A stretch of DNA of 64,000 nucleotides from Spirochaeta thermophila DSM 6192 (GTDB lineage Bacteria > Spirochaetota > Spirochaetia > Winmispirales > Winmispiraceae), in the NCBI RefSeq assembly GCF_000147075.1, contig NC_014484.1, positions 2,063,501 to 2,127,500 of the forward strand, written 5' to 3'. The notes beneath the pieces were generated by a model. The model was given only the letters and a program-made list of their open reading frames with translations. It ran no database searches and was not told where the DNA came from. Of this stretch, positions 24,476 to 32,818 are shown piece by piece (the first letter of the stretch is position 1; every line of letters begins with the position of its first letter). Made by a program: the position numbers and the translations under genes.

Positions 24476-25262
24476 TCTCCACCTCCTCTCCGAGATACGC
24501 CTTTATCACCTCGGGGTTCCGACGGATGCTCTCGGGATCCCCTTCCGCGATGATCCTGCCGTAGTCCAGAACCACGATGCGCTCGCACACGTTCATCACC
24601 AGACTCATGTCGTGCTCGATGAGCAGGATCGTGAGGGAGAAGCGCTCCCTGATGAACCGTATGAGGTCCATGAGCGCCCTGGTCTCCTTTGGATTCATCC
24701 CGGCGGCAGGCTCGTCGAGCAGGAGGAGCACGGGATGCGTGGCGAGAGCCCGCACGATCTCGAGCTTCCGCTGTTCGCCGTAGGGGAGGTTCTGGGCGAG
24801 TTCACGGGCCTTCCCTTCGATGCCGAAAATGGAAAGGAACTCCATGGCCTCATCCACGAGGGCCCGCTCACCGTGGTAGTACCGCCCGGTACGGAACACC
24901 GCATCGAGGAGCGAGTAGGGAACCCTGTAGTGGTAGGCGATGAGGACGTTCTCGAGCACACTCCTCCCTTTGAGGAGCCGGATGTTCTGGAACGTACGGG
25001 CGATACCCCTGCTCGTGATCTGATGGGGCTTGAGGTCGGTGATGTCCCTCGGCTCCTCGTCCCGCCTCCCCCTGAAGAGGATCCTCCCGGAGGTGGGCCG
25101 GTAGATGCCGGTGAGCATATTGAAGACCGTGGTCTTGCCCGCGCCGTTCGGACCGATGAGGCCCACGAGCTCGCCCTCACCGAGGGTGAGGCGGAAGTGG
25201 TCCACGGCCCTGAGACCGCCGAATGAAATCGAAAGATCCCGTACCTCGAGTATGGACTTCAT
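24468..25262 (-). CDS. livG: Branched-chain amino-acid ABC importer ATPase LivG
   Basis: A 264-residue ATPase partner of LivF. Walker A GPNGAGKTT (~37-45), the LivG-specific insertion around GRRDEEPRDITDLKPHQITS, a family-typical GIARTFQNIRL, and Walker B LLLDEPAAGMNPKE. The signature region (LPYGEQRKLEIVRALA) has the YGEQR form typical of LivG. Its ATG overlaps the livM stop by 4 bp (ATGA), so translation is coupled. Confidence 0.93.
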
Positions 25263-26254
25263 GTCGGATCTCCTTCCTCGGATGCACGCTTCCCGCCGGC
25301 CTTGCGGAAGAGAGACGAGATGGAGATCTCCCTCTCCCCGAAGAGGCCTTGAGGTCTGAAGAGCATCATCACGATGAGGATGAGCGGATAGATGACCATC
25401 CGGTAGTCCTTGAGGAATCTGAGGAACTCCTGGAGGGAGGTGAGAAGGAAGCCCGCCACCACGGTGCCCGTGATGCTCCCCATGCCGCCGAAGACCACGA
25501 TGATGAGTATCTCCACGGATTTGAGGAAGGTGAACGTCTGGGGGGTGAGGTAACCGAAGAAGGGGGCATACAACCCTCCTCCCAAGCCTGCGATGAAGGC
25601 CGAGAGGGTGAACGAGAACATCTTGTAGCCGAAGACATCGATACCCATGGTGTGGGCAGCGATCTCGTCGTCACGTATCGCGATGAGGGCCCTGCCGTAG
25701 GAAGAACGCACCACGGTGTACATGAGTGCGATCACGAGGAACATGAAGACGAGCACCACATCCATGGCCACGATCTGCTTGAGCATCCTCCCCTCGGCGA
25801 AAGGCGGCACCCCTTTGAGCCCCGCCGCCCCACCCGTGAGGGAAGGGAGGTTGATGATGATCACACGGATCACCTCACCGAAGGCGAGGGTCACGATGGC
25901 GAGATAGTCGCCCCTGAGCCGGAACGTGGGGAACCCGATGAGCATCCCCACCACGGCGGCGAGGAGCCCTCCCGAGATCACGCCGAGCACAGGGGGGAAT
26001 CCCAGGAGCATCATGGTGAGGGCGCTCGTGTAGGCCCCTACCGCCATGAATCCCGCATGGCCGATGGCCAGCTGCCCGGTGAACCCGGTGATGAGGTTGA
26101 GCCCGAGCGCCACGATCACGTTGATCCCGGAGAGGGTGATCACCTGGGCCGTGTAGAGTGTGGTGAGCCCCGACCGCACGAGGGCGGTGACTGCGGCAAC
26201 CACGACGATGGAGAGTCCCGCGAGCACGAGCCCGTCTCTGTATTCTTTTCTCAT
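25259..26254 (-). CDS. livM: Branched-chain amino-acid ABC importer permease LivM
   Basis: A 331-residue inner-membrane permease with about eight to ten hydrophobic segments. Conserved LivM stretches include GLNLITGFTGQLAIGHAGFM (~52-71), LRGDYLAIVTLAFGEVIRV and the ATPase-coupling loop GRALIAIRDDEIAAHTMGID. The start at 26254 follows the livH stop by 2 bp and has a GAAGG ribosome site overlapping the end of livH; the longer open frame upstream is the shadow of livH. Coupled to livG downstream. Confidence 0.92.
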   Translation of the reverse strand: MRKEYRDGLVLAGLSIVVVAAVTALVRSGLTTLYTAQVITLSGINVIVALGLNLITGFTGQLAIGHAGFMAVGAYTSALTMMLLGFPPVLGVISGGLLAAVVGMLIGFPTFRLRGDYLAIVTLAFGEVIRVIIINLPSLTGGAAGLKGVPPFAEGRMLKQIVAMDVVLVFMFLVIALMYTVVRSSYGRALIAIRDDEIAAHTMGIDVFGYKMFSFTLSAFIAGLGGGLYAPFFGYLTPQTFTFLKSVEILIIVVFGGMGSITGTVVAGFLLTSLQEFLRFLKDYRMVIYPLILIVMMLFRPQGLFGEREISISSLFRKAGGKRASEEGDPT

Positions 26255-26256
26255 GT

Positions 26257-27156
26257 CTACACCTTCTCGCTGGTTTCTTTCCCGAAGAGTCCCGAGGGCT
26301 TCACGAGCAGGATGAGGATGAGGATGCCGAAGGCGATCGCATCGGCGAGCTGCGAGTTGATGAAGCCCTTCGTGTAGGTCTCCGCAAGCCCCATGATGAA
26401 CCCTCCCACCATGGCGCCGGGGATGCTCCCGATACCACCCAGTACGGCCGCCACGAAGGCTTTGAGCCCGGGCATGATGCCCATGTACGGCTCGATGAGG
26501 GGGTAGGCCGAGGCGAAGAGGATCCCCGCGGCCGCGGCGAGGGCCGACCCGAGGGCGAAGGTGAAGGAGATCACCCGGTTGACGTCGATCCCCATGAGGG
26601 CACTCGCGGGCTTGTCGTAGGAGACGGCCCGCATGGCCTTCCCCACCTTGGTGCGTTCCACGATATAGGAGAGCACGAGCATGAGCACCACCGAGACCAC
26701 GATGATGAGGAGCTGGATGTTGCTGATACCCACTCCCCCGTAGCTGAGGAAGACCGAGGGGGGAGTCGGGAACTGCCTCGGATTGGGCCCGATGAAGGGG
26801 AGGACGCGGGCGAGGTTCTCGAGGAAGAGGCTCACCCCGATCGCGGTGATGAGGGCGTTGATACGGGGCGCGTTCCTCAGAGGCTTGTAGGCGAAGCGCT
26901 CGATGATCATGCCGAGGATGGCGCTCCCAGGCATGGCCACCAGGAAGGCGAGCACCAGGCCGAGGGGGGTGGGGCCGGTCACCATGAGCACGAAGTAGGC
27001 CATGAAGGTGCCGAGCATGAGGATGTCGCCGTGGGCGAAGTTGATGAGCTTTATGATCCCGTAGATCATGGTGTAGCCGATGGCGATGAGGGCGTAGATC
27101 CCTCCCAGCGCGATCCCATTGACGGTCTGTTGCAGGACTTCCCCCAGCAGGTTCAC
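26257..27156 (-). CDS. livH: Branched-chain amino-acid ABC importer permease LivH
   Basis: A 299-residue inner-membrane permease, heterodimer partner of LivM. The N-terminus LQQTVNGIALGGIYALIAIG and the motif INFAHGDILMLG are diagnostic, and the coupling loop reads GKAMRAVSYDKPASALMGID. It starts at a GTG (27156) with GAGGAG 6 nt upstream. A strong hairpin (27186-27209) separates it from livJ, so membrane components should be made at a lower level than the binding protein. Confidence 0.93.
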   Translation of the reverse strand: MNLLGEVLQQTVNGIALGGIYALIAIGYTMIYGIIKLINFAHGDILMLGTFMAYFVLMVTGPTPLGLVLAFLVAMPGSAILGMIIERFAYKPLRNAPRINALITAIGVSLFLENLARVLPFIGPNPRQFPTPPSVFLSYGGVGISNIQLLIIVVSVVLMLVLSYIVERTKVGKAMRAVSYDKPASALMGIDVNRVISFTFALGSALAAAAGILFASAYPLIEPYMGIMPGLKAFVAAVLGGIGSIPGAMVGGFIMGLAETYTKGFINSQLADAIAFGILILILLVKPSGLFGKETSEKV

Positions 27157-27185
27157 AGCGAACTCCTCTCAATGACACACAGGAT

Positions 27186-27209
27186 AAAGGGGGGCTCGAG
27201 CCCCCCTTT
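27186..27209 (-). terminator. Attenuator-like hairpin between livJ and livH
   Basis: A perfect 24-bp palindrome: AAAGGGGGGCTC and its exact complement, so the stem ends in TTT. Placed after the binding-protein gene and before the permeases, it should act as a partial terminator or processing/stability element. Confidence 0.7.
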
Positions 27210-27227
27210 GACGATTTGTCACGAATC

Positions 27228-28397
27228 TCACGGGTTGACCGTGGCGGCGTACTTCACCACGAGGCTTCCGCCCTCTTGCGTGATGGCGTTCACCACCGCG
27301 GACTTCACCGGATTGCGGTTCTCGTCGAACCTGATGTACCCGGTGACGAACTTGCCTTCGACCTGGGCGAGGGCGTCGCGGATCGCCTTCGGATCAATAA
27401 TTGCTACCTTTTCTTCGTTCTCCTTCTCCTCAACCCGTACTCCCTTCTTGAGGGCCTCGCCCAGGATCTTCATGGCATCGTAGCCCAGGGCCGCGAGGGC
27501 GCTCGGGGTCTTGCCGAACTTCTCGGAGTACTTCTTCACGAATTCCTGTACGTCCTTGTCGTCGGACTCGGGCGAGTAGTGGTTGGAGAAGTAGGAGTTG
27601 GCCACCTCGAGACCGGCCACGTCGGTGATCCCGTCCCAGCCGTCGGCACCCAGGAGCGGGATATCCATCCCCTGGGCCCGAGCCTGCTTTGCGATGAGGG
27701 CCACGGTGTTGTAGTAGTCGGGCAGGAAGAGGACGTCGGGATCCTGTGCCTTTATCTTGGTGAGCTGGGCATTGAAGTCCTTGTCACCGGTCTGATAGGA
27801 CTCGAAGGCCACCACCTCGCCGCCGAGGGCGGTGAAGGCATCTTTGAAGTTGTTGGCGATACCGGAGGAATAGTCGTTCGCCACGTCGAAGAGCACGGCT
27901 GCCGTACGGGCGCCGAGGTTCTCATAGGCGAACTTCGCCACCACGGTCCCCTGGAACGAGTCGATGAAGCAGGCCCGGAAGATGTAATCGCCTGCGAGCG
28001 TCACCTGGTCGTTGGTGGCGGTGGGGGTGATGAGGGGCACCTGATCGGACTGCGCGGAGTCGACCACTGCGAGCGTGCAGTTCGAGGTGAGGGGTCCCAC
28101 GATGGCAGCCACGTTGTCCTGGGTGACGAGCTTGAGGTAGGCCGCCTTGGTCTTCTCGGGATTACCCTCGTCGTCCTCCACGATGACCTCGATGGGCACA
28201 CCGTTCACCCCGCCTGCGGCATTGATCTCCTCCGCCGCGAGCTTGATGGCGTTGGTGGTATCCACGCCGTAGGTGGAGAGGGTGCCGCTCGTGGGCATGA
28301 TGACGCCGACCTTGATCGTCTTTTCTCCGCCACCCTGCGCGAACACGAACGTGGAGACCGTCAACACTACCAGCACAATGGAGAGCAGTCTCTTCAT
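27228..28397 (-). CDS. livJ: Branched-chain amino-acid-type periplasmic binding protein
   Basis: A 389-residue type-I periplasmic binding protein (Leu/Ile/Val family) that captures amino acids for LivHMGF. Signal peptide MKRLLSIVLVVLTVSTFVFA, then the mature N-terminus IKVGVIMPTSGTLSTYGVDT. Ligand-pocket regions such as VGPLTSNCTLAVVD and PLITPTATND are visible. A GGAGGAGG ribosome site precedes the ATG. First gene of the liv operon; the inverted repeat at the promoter suggests regulation. True ligand (branched-chain amino acid, amide or related) cannot be fixed by sequence alone. Confidence 0.9.
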   Translation of the reverse strand: MKRLLSIVLVVLTVSTFVFAQGGGEKTIKVGVIMPTSGTLSTYGVDTTNAIKLAAEEINAAGGVNGVPIEVIVEDDEGNPEKTKAAYLKLVTQDNVAAIVGPLTSNCTLAVVDSAQSDQVPLITPTATNDQVTLAGDYIFRACFIDSFQGTVVAKFAYENLGARTAAVLFDVANDYSSGIANNFKDAFTALGGEVVAFESYQTGDKDFNAQLTKIKAQDPDVLFLPDYYNTVALIAKQARAQGMDIPLLGADGWDGITDVAGLEVANSYFSNHYSPESDDKDVQEFVKKYSEKFGKTPSALAALGYDAMKILGEALKKGVRVEEKENEEKVAIIDPKAIRDALAQVEGKFVTGYIRFDENRNPVKSAVVNAITQEGGSLVVKYAATVNP

Positions 28398-28421
28398 GCG
28401 TCTTACCTCCTCCTGAGTTTA

Positions 28422-28460
28422 GGGTGACATTAGATTACACCCATTTTCTTTTTGTGTCTA
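28422..28460 (-). promoter_or_regulatory. liv operon promoter with overlapping dyad
   Basis: TAGACA (28455-28460), 17 bp, TAATCT (28432-28437) on the minus strand; predicted start 28425. A dyad GGGTGNNAT-N3-ATNNCACCC (28422-28442) overlaps the -10 and start, a plausible repressor site. Leader ~28 nt with strong ribosome site. Confidence 0.5.
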
Positions 28461-28664
28461 TATGGAGAATAAAGAAAACCAGCCGAGGCTTGATATATCA
28501 GCATACCCCCATTTTAGCAGTAGAATGTGCAGAAATTTTCAATCTTTTTTGTTCATATGCCATTTCTATAGATCAAAAACCGCCAAAACACGACAAAAAC
28601 CACTCCAATAAACCCCTCCCCCCTCCTTTTGGGTCCGCTTTCCCGTTCGTGTCTCGAGGATACC
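28461..28664. other. A/T-rich intergenic stretch
   Basis: No gene recognised. About 28440-28620 is markedly richer in A/T than the rest of the window. An open frame here continues into the phosphoribosyltransferase gene but shows no protein-like pattern. Likely regulatory sequence for the two divergent genes. Confidence 0.4.
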
Positions 28665-28692
28665 TTGCCTTTTTTCCGAAAACAGGTAGAGT
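28665..28692 (+). promoter_or_regulatory. Promoter of the phosphoribosyltransferase gene
   Basis: TTGCCT (28665-28670), 16 bp, TAGAGT (28687-28692). Predicted start 28699, one base before the ATG. Moderate match. Confidence 0.45.
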
Positions 28693-28699
28693 ATTGTCC

Positions 28700-29236
28700 A
28701 TGGAGAGTTCGGCCTACTACTTCACCTATGAGGACATCCATCGGACCGTGGAACGCCTCGCCCGGCGTATACAGGAGTCCCGGTTCGATCCCGATGTCAT
28801 CGTCGCCATAGGAACGGGAGGGTTCATACCCGCCCGCATCCTCCGCACATACATCGAGAAACCCATTCTCACCGTGGGTATCGCCTACTACGACGTGAAC
28901 AACAGACCCATGGAGGTGCCTCAGAAGATCCAGTGGATCGACGAGGTGGAGAAAAAGCTCAAGGGCAGACGCATCCTCCTCGTGGACGAGGTGGACGACA
29001 CACGCTCCACCCTCGCCTACTGCCTCTCGGAGCTCCTCCGCAACGAGCCCGCGGCCATCTCCGTGATGGTGCTCCACAACAAACGGAAGCCCAAGAAGGC
29101 GGAGTTTCCCCCCGGTATATCACAGGTGTTCGTGGGAGAGGATCTCGAGGACTACTGGGTCTATTACCCCTGGGACGCCCTCGACATAGAGGAACACTAC
29201 AGGAAGGCGAGGGCTCAGCGCTCCCCTGGAGCGTAG
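28700..29236 (+). CDS. Purine-type phosphoribosyltransferase
   Basis: A 178-residue type-I phosphoribosyltransferase. The PRPP-binding loop is ILLVDEVDDTRST (~residues 93-105) and an N-terminal VAIGTGGFIPARIL loop (~34-47) matches xanthine/hypoxanthine/guanine salvage enzymes such as Gpt or Xpt1. It would convert an imported purine base plus PRPP to the nucleotide. The convergent neighbour is a BMP-type nucleoside importer, supporting a salvage role, and the two genes overlap by 22 bp at their 3' ends. The ATG has no ribosome site; the predicted leader is 1 nt. Exact base preference is not certain. Confidence 0.85.
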   Translation: MESSAYYFTYEDIHRTVERLARRIQESRFDPDVIVAIGTGGFIPARILRTYIEKPILTVGIAYYDVNNRPMEVPQKIQWIDEVEKKLKGRRILLVDEVDDTRSTLAYCLSELLRNEPAAISVMVLHNKRKPKKAEFPPGISQVFVGEDLEDYWVYYPWDALDIEEHYRKARAQRSPGA

Positions 29237-30138
29237 GGCTCTCCCAGCATGGCGGGTTCACGTCCTCTCCGCCGCTCCCTCCGCAGCCCTTCGGTCGTGA
29301 GGATGAGGAGGGTGGCGAGATAGGGGAGCATCGCAAGGAGGTTGGGGGAGAACCCCCACGGCTGGAGCACGTACTGCAGCACGAAGATCCCGCCGAAGAG
29401 GAAGGCTCCCCAGACCGCCCGCAGGGGATGCCACAGCGAGAAGATGGTGAGCGCCACCACGATCCACCCACGACCTCCCACCACGCCCTCGGTCCACGAG
29501 GCCGTGTACGAGAGCACGAGCTGGGCCCCCGCGAGCCCCGAAAACGCCCCCCCTGTCACCGTGGCGAGGATTCTCACCCGTTGTACCGGCACTCCTTCGC
29601 TCTCGGCTGCCCGCGGATGCTCACCCACCGATCGTAGGATCACCCCGCCTCGGGTATGATAGAAGAAGAACCAGAGGAGCACTGCGAGCACGAGCCCCAG
29701 GTAGAAGAAGGCGCTCTGAGAAAAGAGCACCCCGACGACGGGGATCTCAGAGAGGAAGGGCACATCGAGGGGAGCGACCCGTACCGGCTGACGCATGCCG
29801 ATGTAGGACTTGCCCCACACGCTCGCGATACCGGTACCCACCATGGCGAGGGCGAGACCGGACACCACTTGATTGCCTCGGAGGCTCACCGAGAAGAAGG
29901 CGTGCACTCCGGCGAGCAGGGCTGCGGCCGCCATGGCCGCGAGCACCGCGAGGAGGGCGCTTCCCGTGGAGAACCCCACCATGAAGGCCACCACCGCTCC
30001 CACCGACATGAGTCCCTCGATACCCAGGTTGAGGATACCGGCCCGTTCGGTGAGCACTTCGCCCAGGATGCCGAGAAGGAGGGGGGTCCCGGCGACGAGG
30101 GTCCTCTGGAGGAGCGAATGAAGCAGGGTCATGTCCAT
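29215..30138 (-). CDS. Nucleoside ABC importer permease (BMP/NupQ-type)
   Basis: A 307-residue inner-membrane permease of the BPD_transp_2 family. The N-terminal GEVLTERAGILNLGIEGLM (~24-42) is the characteristic motif of permeases paired with BMP lipoproteins, and a second landmark is LRSVGEHPRAAESEGV. The ATG at 30138 shares one base with the upstream stop (TGATG), implying translational coupling. Last gene of the importer operon. Confidence 0.9.
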   Translation of the reverse strand: MDMTLLHSLLQRTLVAGTPLLLGILGEVLTERAGILNLGIEGLMSVGAVVAFMVGFSTGSALLAVLAAMAAAALLAGVHAFFSVSLRGNQVVSGLALAMVGTGIASVWGKSYIGMRQPVRVAPLDVPFLSEIPVVGVLFSQSAFFYLGLVLAVLLWFFFYHTRGGVILRSVGEHPRAAESEGVPVQRVRILATVTGGAFSGLAGAQLVLSYTASWTEGVVGGRGWIVVALTIFSLWHPLRAVWGAFLFGGIFVLQYVLQPWGFSPNLLAMLPYLATLLILTTEGLRRERRRGREPAMLGEPYAPGER

Positions 30139-31214
30139 CAGATCCTCCCGGATCGGATCACGATGCGATAGTTGAGGAAGAACTCCGCTGCAACGAGCGA
30201 GAGGAGGAGGATGCCGTTGAAGACCTGGACGGTGGAGGCGGGAAGCCCCACCGAGATCTGAAGCGCATCCCCTCCCACCGCGATACCGGCGAAGAAAAAG
30301 GCGGTGAGCGGCACGAGGACCGGATTCCGCCGGGCGAGCCATGCGACGATGATCCCGGTGAACCCGTATCCGGCCGAGATATTCGCGGGATACGAGAGGT
30401 GGTAGTGGATCGCGGCCACCTCACCCACACCCGCGAGACCCGCGAGGGCCCCGGAGAGGGCCATGGCGAAGAGGAGCACCGGGCCGGTATGGATCCCGGC
30501 GTAGCGCGCGGCATCCCGGCTCTCTCCCACCACGCGCACTTCGTAGCCCAACCTCGTCCGGTAGAGGATGATCCATGCCGCTCCCACGGCCACCAGGGCC
30601 ACTACGAGGGTGAAGAGGTGAATGCGGGTACCCGGGAGGAGGGGGATGCGCGCCGAGAGGGGAAAATCGTCCGTGTAGGGGTACCCCTGCTGGGTCGCCC
30701 CCCTCCACGGACCCACCACGAGCAGGGTGACCAGCTCGAACGCGATGTAGTTGAGCATGAGGGTGGCGATCACCTCGTTGACCCCGAAGCGCTCCTTGAG
30801 GAGCACCGGGATCGAAGACCAGAGGGCCCCTCCGAGTGCCCCTGAGAGCATCATGAGGGGGAGGTTCACCCACAGCGGAAGGGCATGGGCCACGTTGAGG
30901 GCGTACCACGTGGCGGCCACGGCGCCGGCGAGGAGTTGGCCCTCGGCGCCGATGTTCCAGAACTTCGCCTGGAAGGGGATGCACAACCCCACACCGATGA
31001 GCACGAGGGGGATGGCCTTCGCGAGGGTCTCCTTGAGGCCGTACACACTGCCGAAGGATCCGGAAAACACCTCGACGATCACCTGCAGGGGGTCTGCCCC
31101 CTTGAGGAGGAAGAGGAACCCCACCACCAGCACCCCTCCCGCCAGAGCGAGGCCGATGACGGCGGCGGAGAAGGCCATCCCCGCCTCGAGTCTCCGTTCG
31201 ATCTGCACCCTCAT
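30138..31214 (-). CDS. Nucleoside ABC importer permease (BMP/NupP-type)
   Basis: A 358-residue inner-membrane permease, first of the two channel subunits. The stretch LCIPFQAKFWNIGAEGQLLAG (~78-98) is typical of this family, as are LKERFGVNEVIATLMLNYIA and GYEVRVVGESRDAARYAGI. About ten hydrophobic segments. It overlaps the ATPase gene by 4 bp (ATGA) and the next permease by 1 bp, so three membrane-complex genes are translationally coupled. Confidence 0.9.
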   Translation of the reverse strand: MRVQIERRLEAGMAFSAAVIGLALAGGVLVVGFLFLLKGADPLQVIVEVFSGSFGSVYGLKETLAKAIPLVLIGVGLCIPFQAKFWNIGAEGQLLAGAVAATWYALNVAHALPLWVNLPLMMLSGALGGALWSSIPVLLKERFGVNEVIATLMLNYIAFELVTLLVVGPWRGATQQGYPYTDDFPLSARIPLLPGTRIHLFTLVVALVAVGAAWIILYRTRLGYEVRVVGESRDAARYAGIHTGPVLLFAMALSGALAGLAGVGEVAAIHYHLSYPANISAGYGFTGIIVAWLARRNPVLVPLTAFFFAGIAVGGDALQISVGLPASTVQVFNGILLLSLVAAEFFLNYRIVIRSGRI

Positions 31215-32728
31215 ACGCGGGCCTCCACGCCTGCCATGTGATAGCCGATCTCCTCCACGTCCACCTCCTCTGCCGGGGCGAGGAAGACCATCCTCCCACG
31301 GTACATGACGCCGATGAGGTCAGAGAGCTCCAGGATTTCCTCGAGGTCCTCGGAGACGAGGAGGACCGCCGCCCCCTCGTCGCGCTGCCTGAGGATCTGC
31401 CTGCGTATGTACTCCGTGGCCCCCACGTCGAGCCCATACGTGGGGTGCGAGGCCACCAGGAGGTCCGGCTTCCGACTCATCTCCCTCCCCAGGATGAGTT
31501 TCTGGATGTTACCCCCGGAGAGGTTTCCGGTGCGGGCATAGATCGAAGGGGCCTCCACCCCGAAGTCGTCCACGATCCTACGGGCGTGCTCCTCCATGGA
31601 ACGGACGTTGAGGAAGACGACATCTGAGAACGGTCTCATGTGGTGGTGCTTGAGAACCGCGTTCTCATAGATGAGGAGGTTGGGCACGGTCCCGAACCGG
31701 AGTCGCTCTTCGGGGATGTGGCCCACCCCCAGGGCATGGAGCACCCGGGGGGTCGCCCCGGTGACACCGTGTCCCTTCAGCCGTATCACTCCCGAGACAG
31801 GCCTCCTCAGGCCGGTGATGGCCTCCACGAGCTCCTTCTGCCCGTTCCCCGACACGCCTGCGACGCCCAACACCTGATGCCGCCTTATCGTGAAGCTCAC
31901 CCCCTCCACCGCGGTCTCACCCCTGTCACCCCGGACCACCAGGTCCTCCACCTCGAGCACCACCTCCCCCGGTTCCACGGGACGCCGATCCACCGAGAAG
32001 ATCACCTCCCGGCCCACCATCATGCGGGCGAGCTCCCGCTTGTCGATCGAGGCCGTAGAGGCCTCGCCCACCACCCGGCCCTTCCGCAGGACCACCACAC
32101 GGCCGCACACCTGGAAGATCTCCTCCAGCTTGTGCGAGATGAGGATCACCGCGTGTCCCTGGGCCGCGAACTCCCGCAACACCGAGAAGAGCTCCTGCGT
32201 CTCCTGGGGGGTGAGGACCGAGGTGGGCTCGTCCAGTATGAGCACGTCGGACCCCTGAATCAAGGCCTTCACGATCTCCACGCGCTGTCGCTGCCCGGCC
32301 GAGAGCTCCCACACGAAGGCATCGAGATCGAGAGGGAACCCATACCGTGCGAGGATCGCCTCCACCTTCCGCCTCATCGCCCTGTGGGGGAACAAGAACG
32401 GAAGGGATGGGTCCGCCAGGACGAGGTTCTCGAGCACGGTGTGGTTCTCCACCAGCATGGAGTGCTGGGGCACCATGCCGATGCCCGCCCGTATCGCGTC
32501 CGCAGGGGAGCGGAAGCGGACTTCACGGCCGTCCACGAGGATGGAACCCGAGGTGGGTTGGTAGAGGCCGTAGAGGATGTTCATGAGCGTGGTCTTCCCT
32601 GCCCCGTTCTCTCCGAGGAGGCCCACGATCTCGCCCGCCCTCACGGAGAACGAGACATCACTGTTGGCCACCACCTGGGGGAAGACCTTGGTGATCGCCT
32701 TGAGCTCGAGGGATTGGACCTTCGGCAT
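31211..32728 (-). CDS. Nucleoside ABC importer ATPase with two cassettes (NupO-type)
   Basis: A 505-residue ATPase with duplicated nucleotide-binding domains, as in RbsA and NupO. First cassette: Walker A GENGAGKTT (~42-50), signature LSAGQRQRVEIVKAL and Walker B VLILDEPTSVLTP. Second cassette: degenerate Walker A GVSGNGQKEL and signature LSGGNIQKLILGREM, the usual asymmetric arrangement. The start at 32728 has AAGGAG 7 nt upstream; the 15-codon in-frame extension is not conserved-looking. Follows the BMP lipoprotein gene after a GC-rich hairpin. Confidence 0.92.
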   Translation of the reverse strand: MPKVQSLELKAITKVFPQVVANSDVSFSVRAGEIVGLLGENGAGKTTLMNILYGLYQPTSGSILVDGREVRFRSPADAIRAGIGMVPQHSMLVENHTVLENLVLADPSLPFLFPHRAMRRKVEAILARYGFPLDLDAFVWELSAGQRQRVEIVKALIQGSDVLILDEPTSVLTPQETQELFSVLREFAAQGHAVILISHKLEEIFQVCGRVVVLRKGRVVGEASTASIDKRELARMMVGREVIFSVDRRPVEPGEVVLEVEDLVVRGDRGETAVEGVSFTIRRHQVLGVAGVSGNGQKELVEAITGLRRPVSGVIRLKGHGVTGATPRVLHALGVGHIPEERLRFGTVPNLLIYENAVLKHHHMRPFSDVVFLNVRSMEEHARRIVDDFGVEAPSIYARTGNLSGGNIQKLILGREMSRKPDLLVASHPTYGLDVGATEYIRRQILRQRDEGAAVLLVSEDLEEILELSDLIGVMYRGRMVFLAPAEEVDVEEIGYHMAGVEARV

Positions 32729-32783
32729 CGACCGCTCCTTCCTGCTTCCGGTATCCGGAGGACGCCCAGACACGAGAGGGGAA

Positions 32784-32807
32784 GCCGCCCCGCGGGAGCG
32801 GGGCGGC
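32784..32807 (-). terminator. Hairpin between the BMP lipoprotein and ATPase genes
   Basis: Perfect 10-bp GC-only stem GCCGCCCCGC/GCGGGGCGGC with a 4-nt loop, no T-tract. Same position in the operon as the livJ-livH hairpin. Confidence 0.6.
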
Positions 32808-32818
32808 GATTCCGTGCA

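Noticed and set aside
25259-27178. A 639-codon frame as one large protein
   Set aside because: Only its C-terminal half is LivM; the N-terminal half is an out-of-frame shadow of livH.
28424-28699. 92-codon in-frame extension of the phosphoribosyltransferase
   Set aside because: The stretch is A/T-rich intergenic DNA with no protein-like pattern, and family N-termini fit the ATG at 28700.
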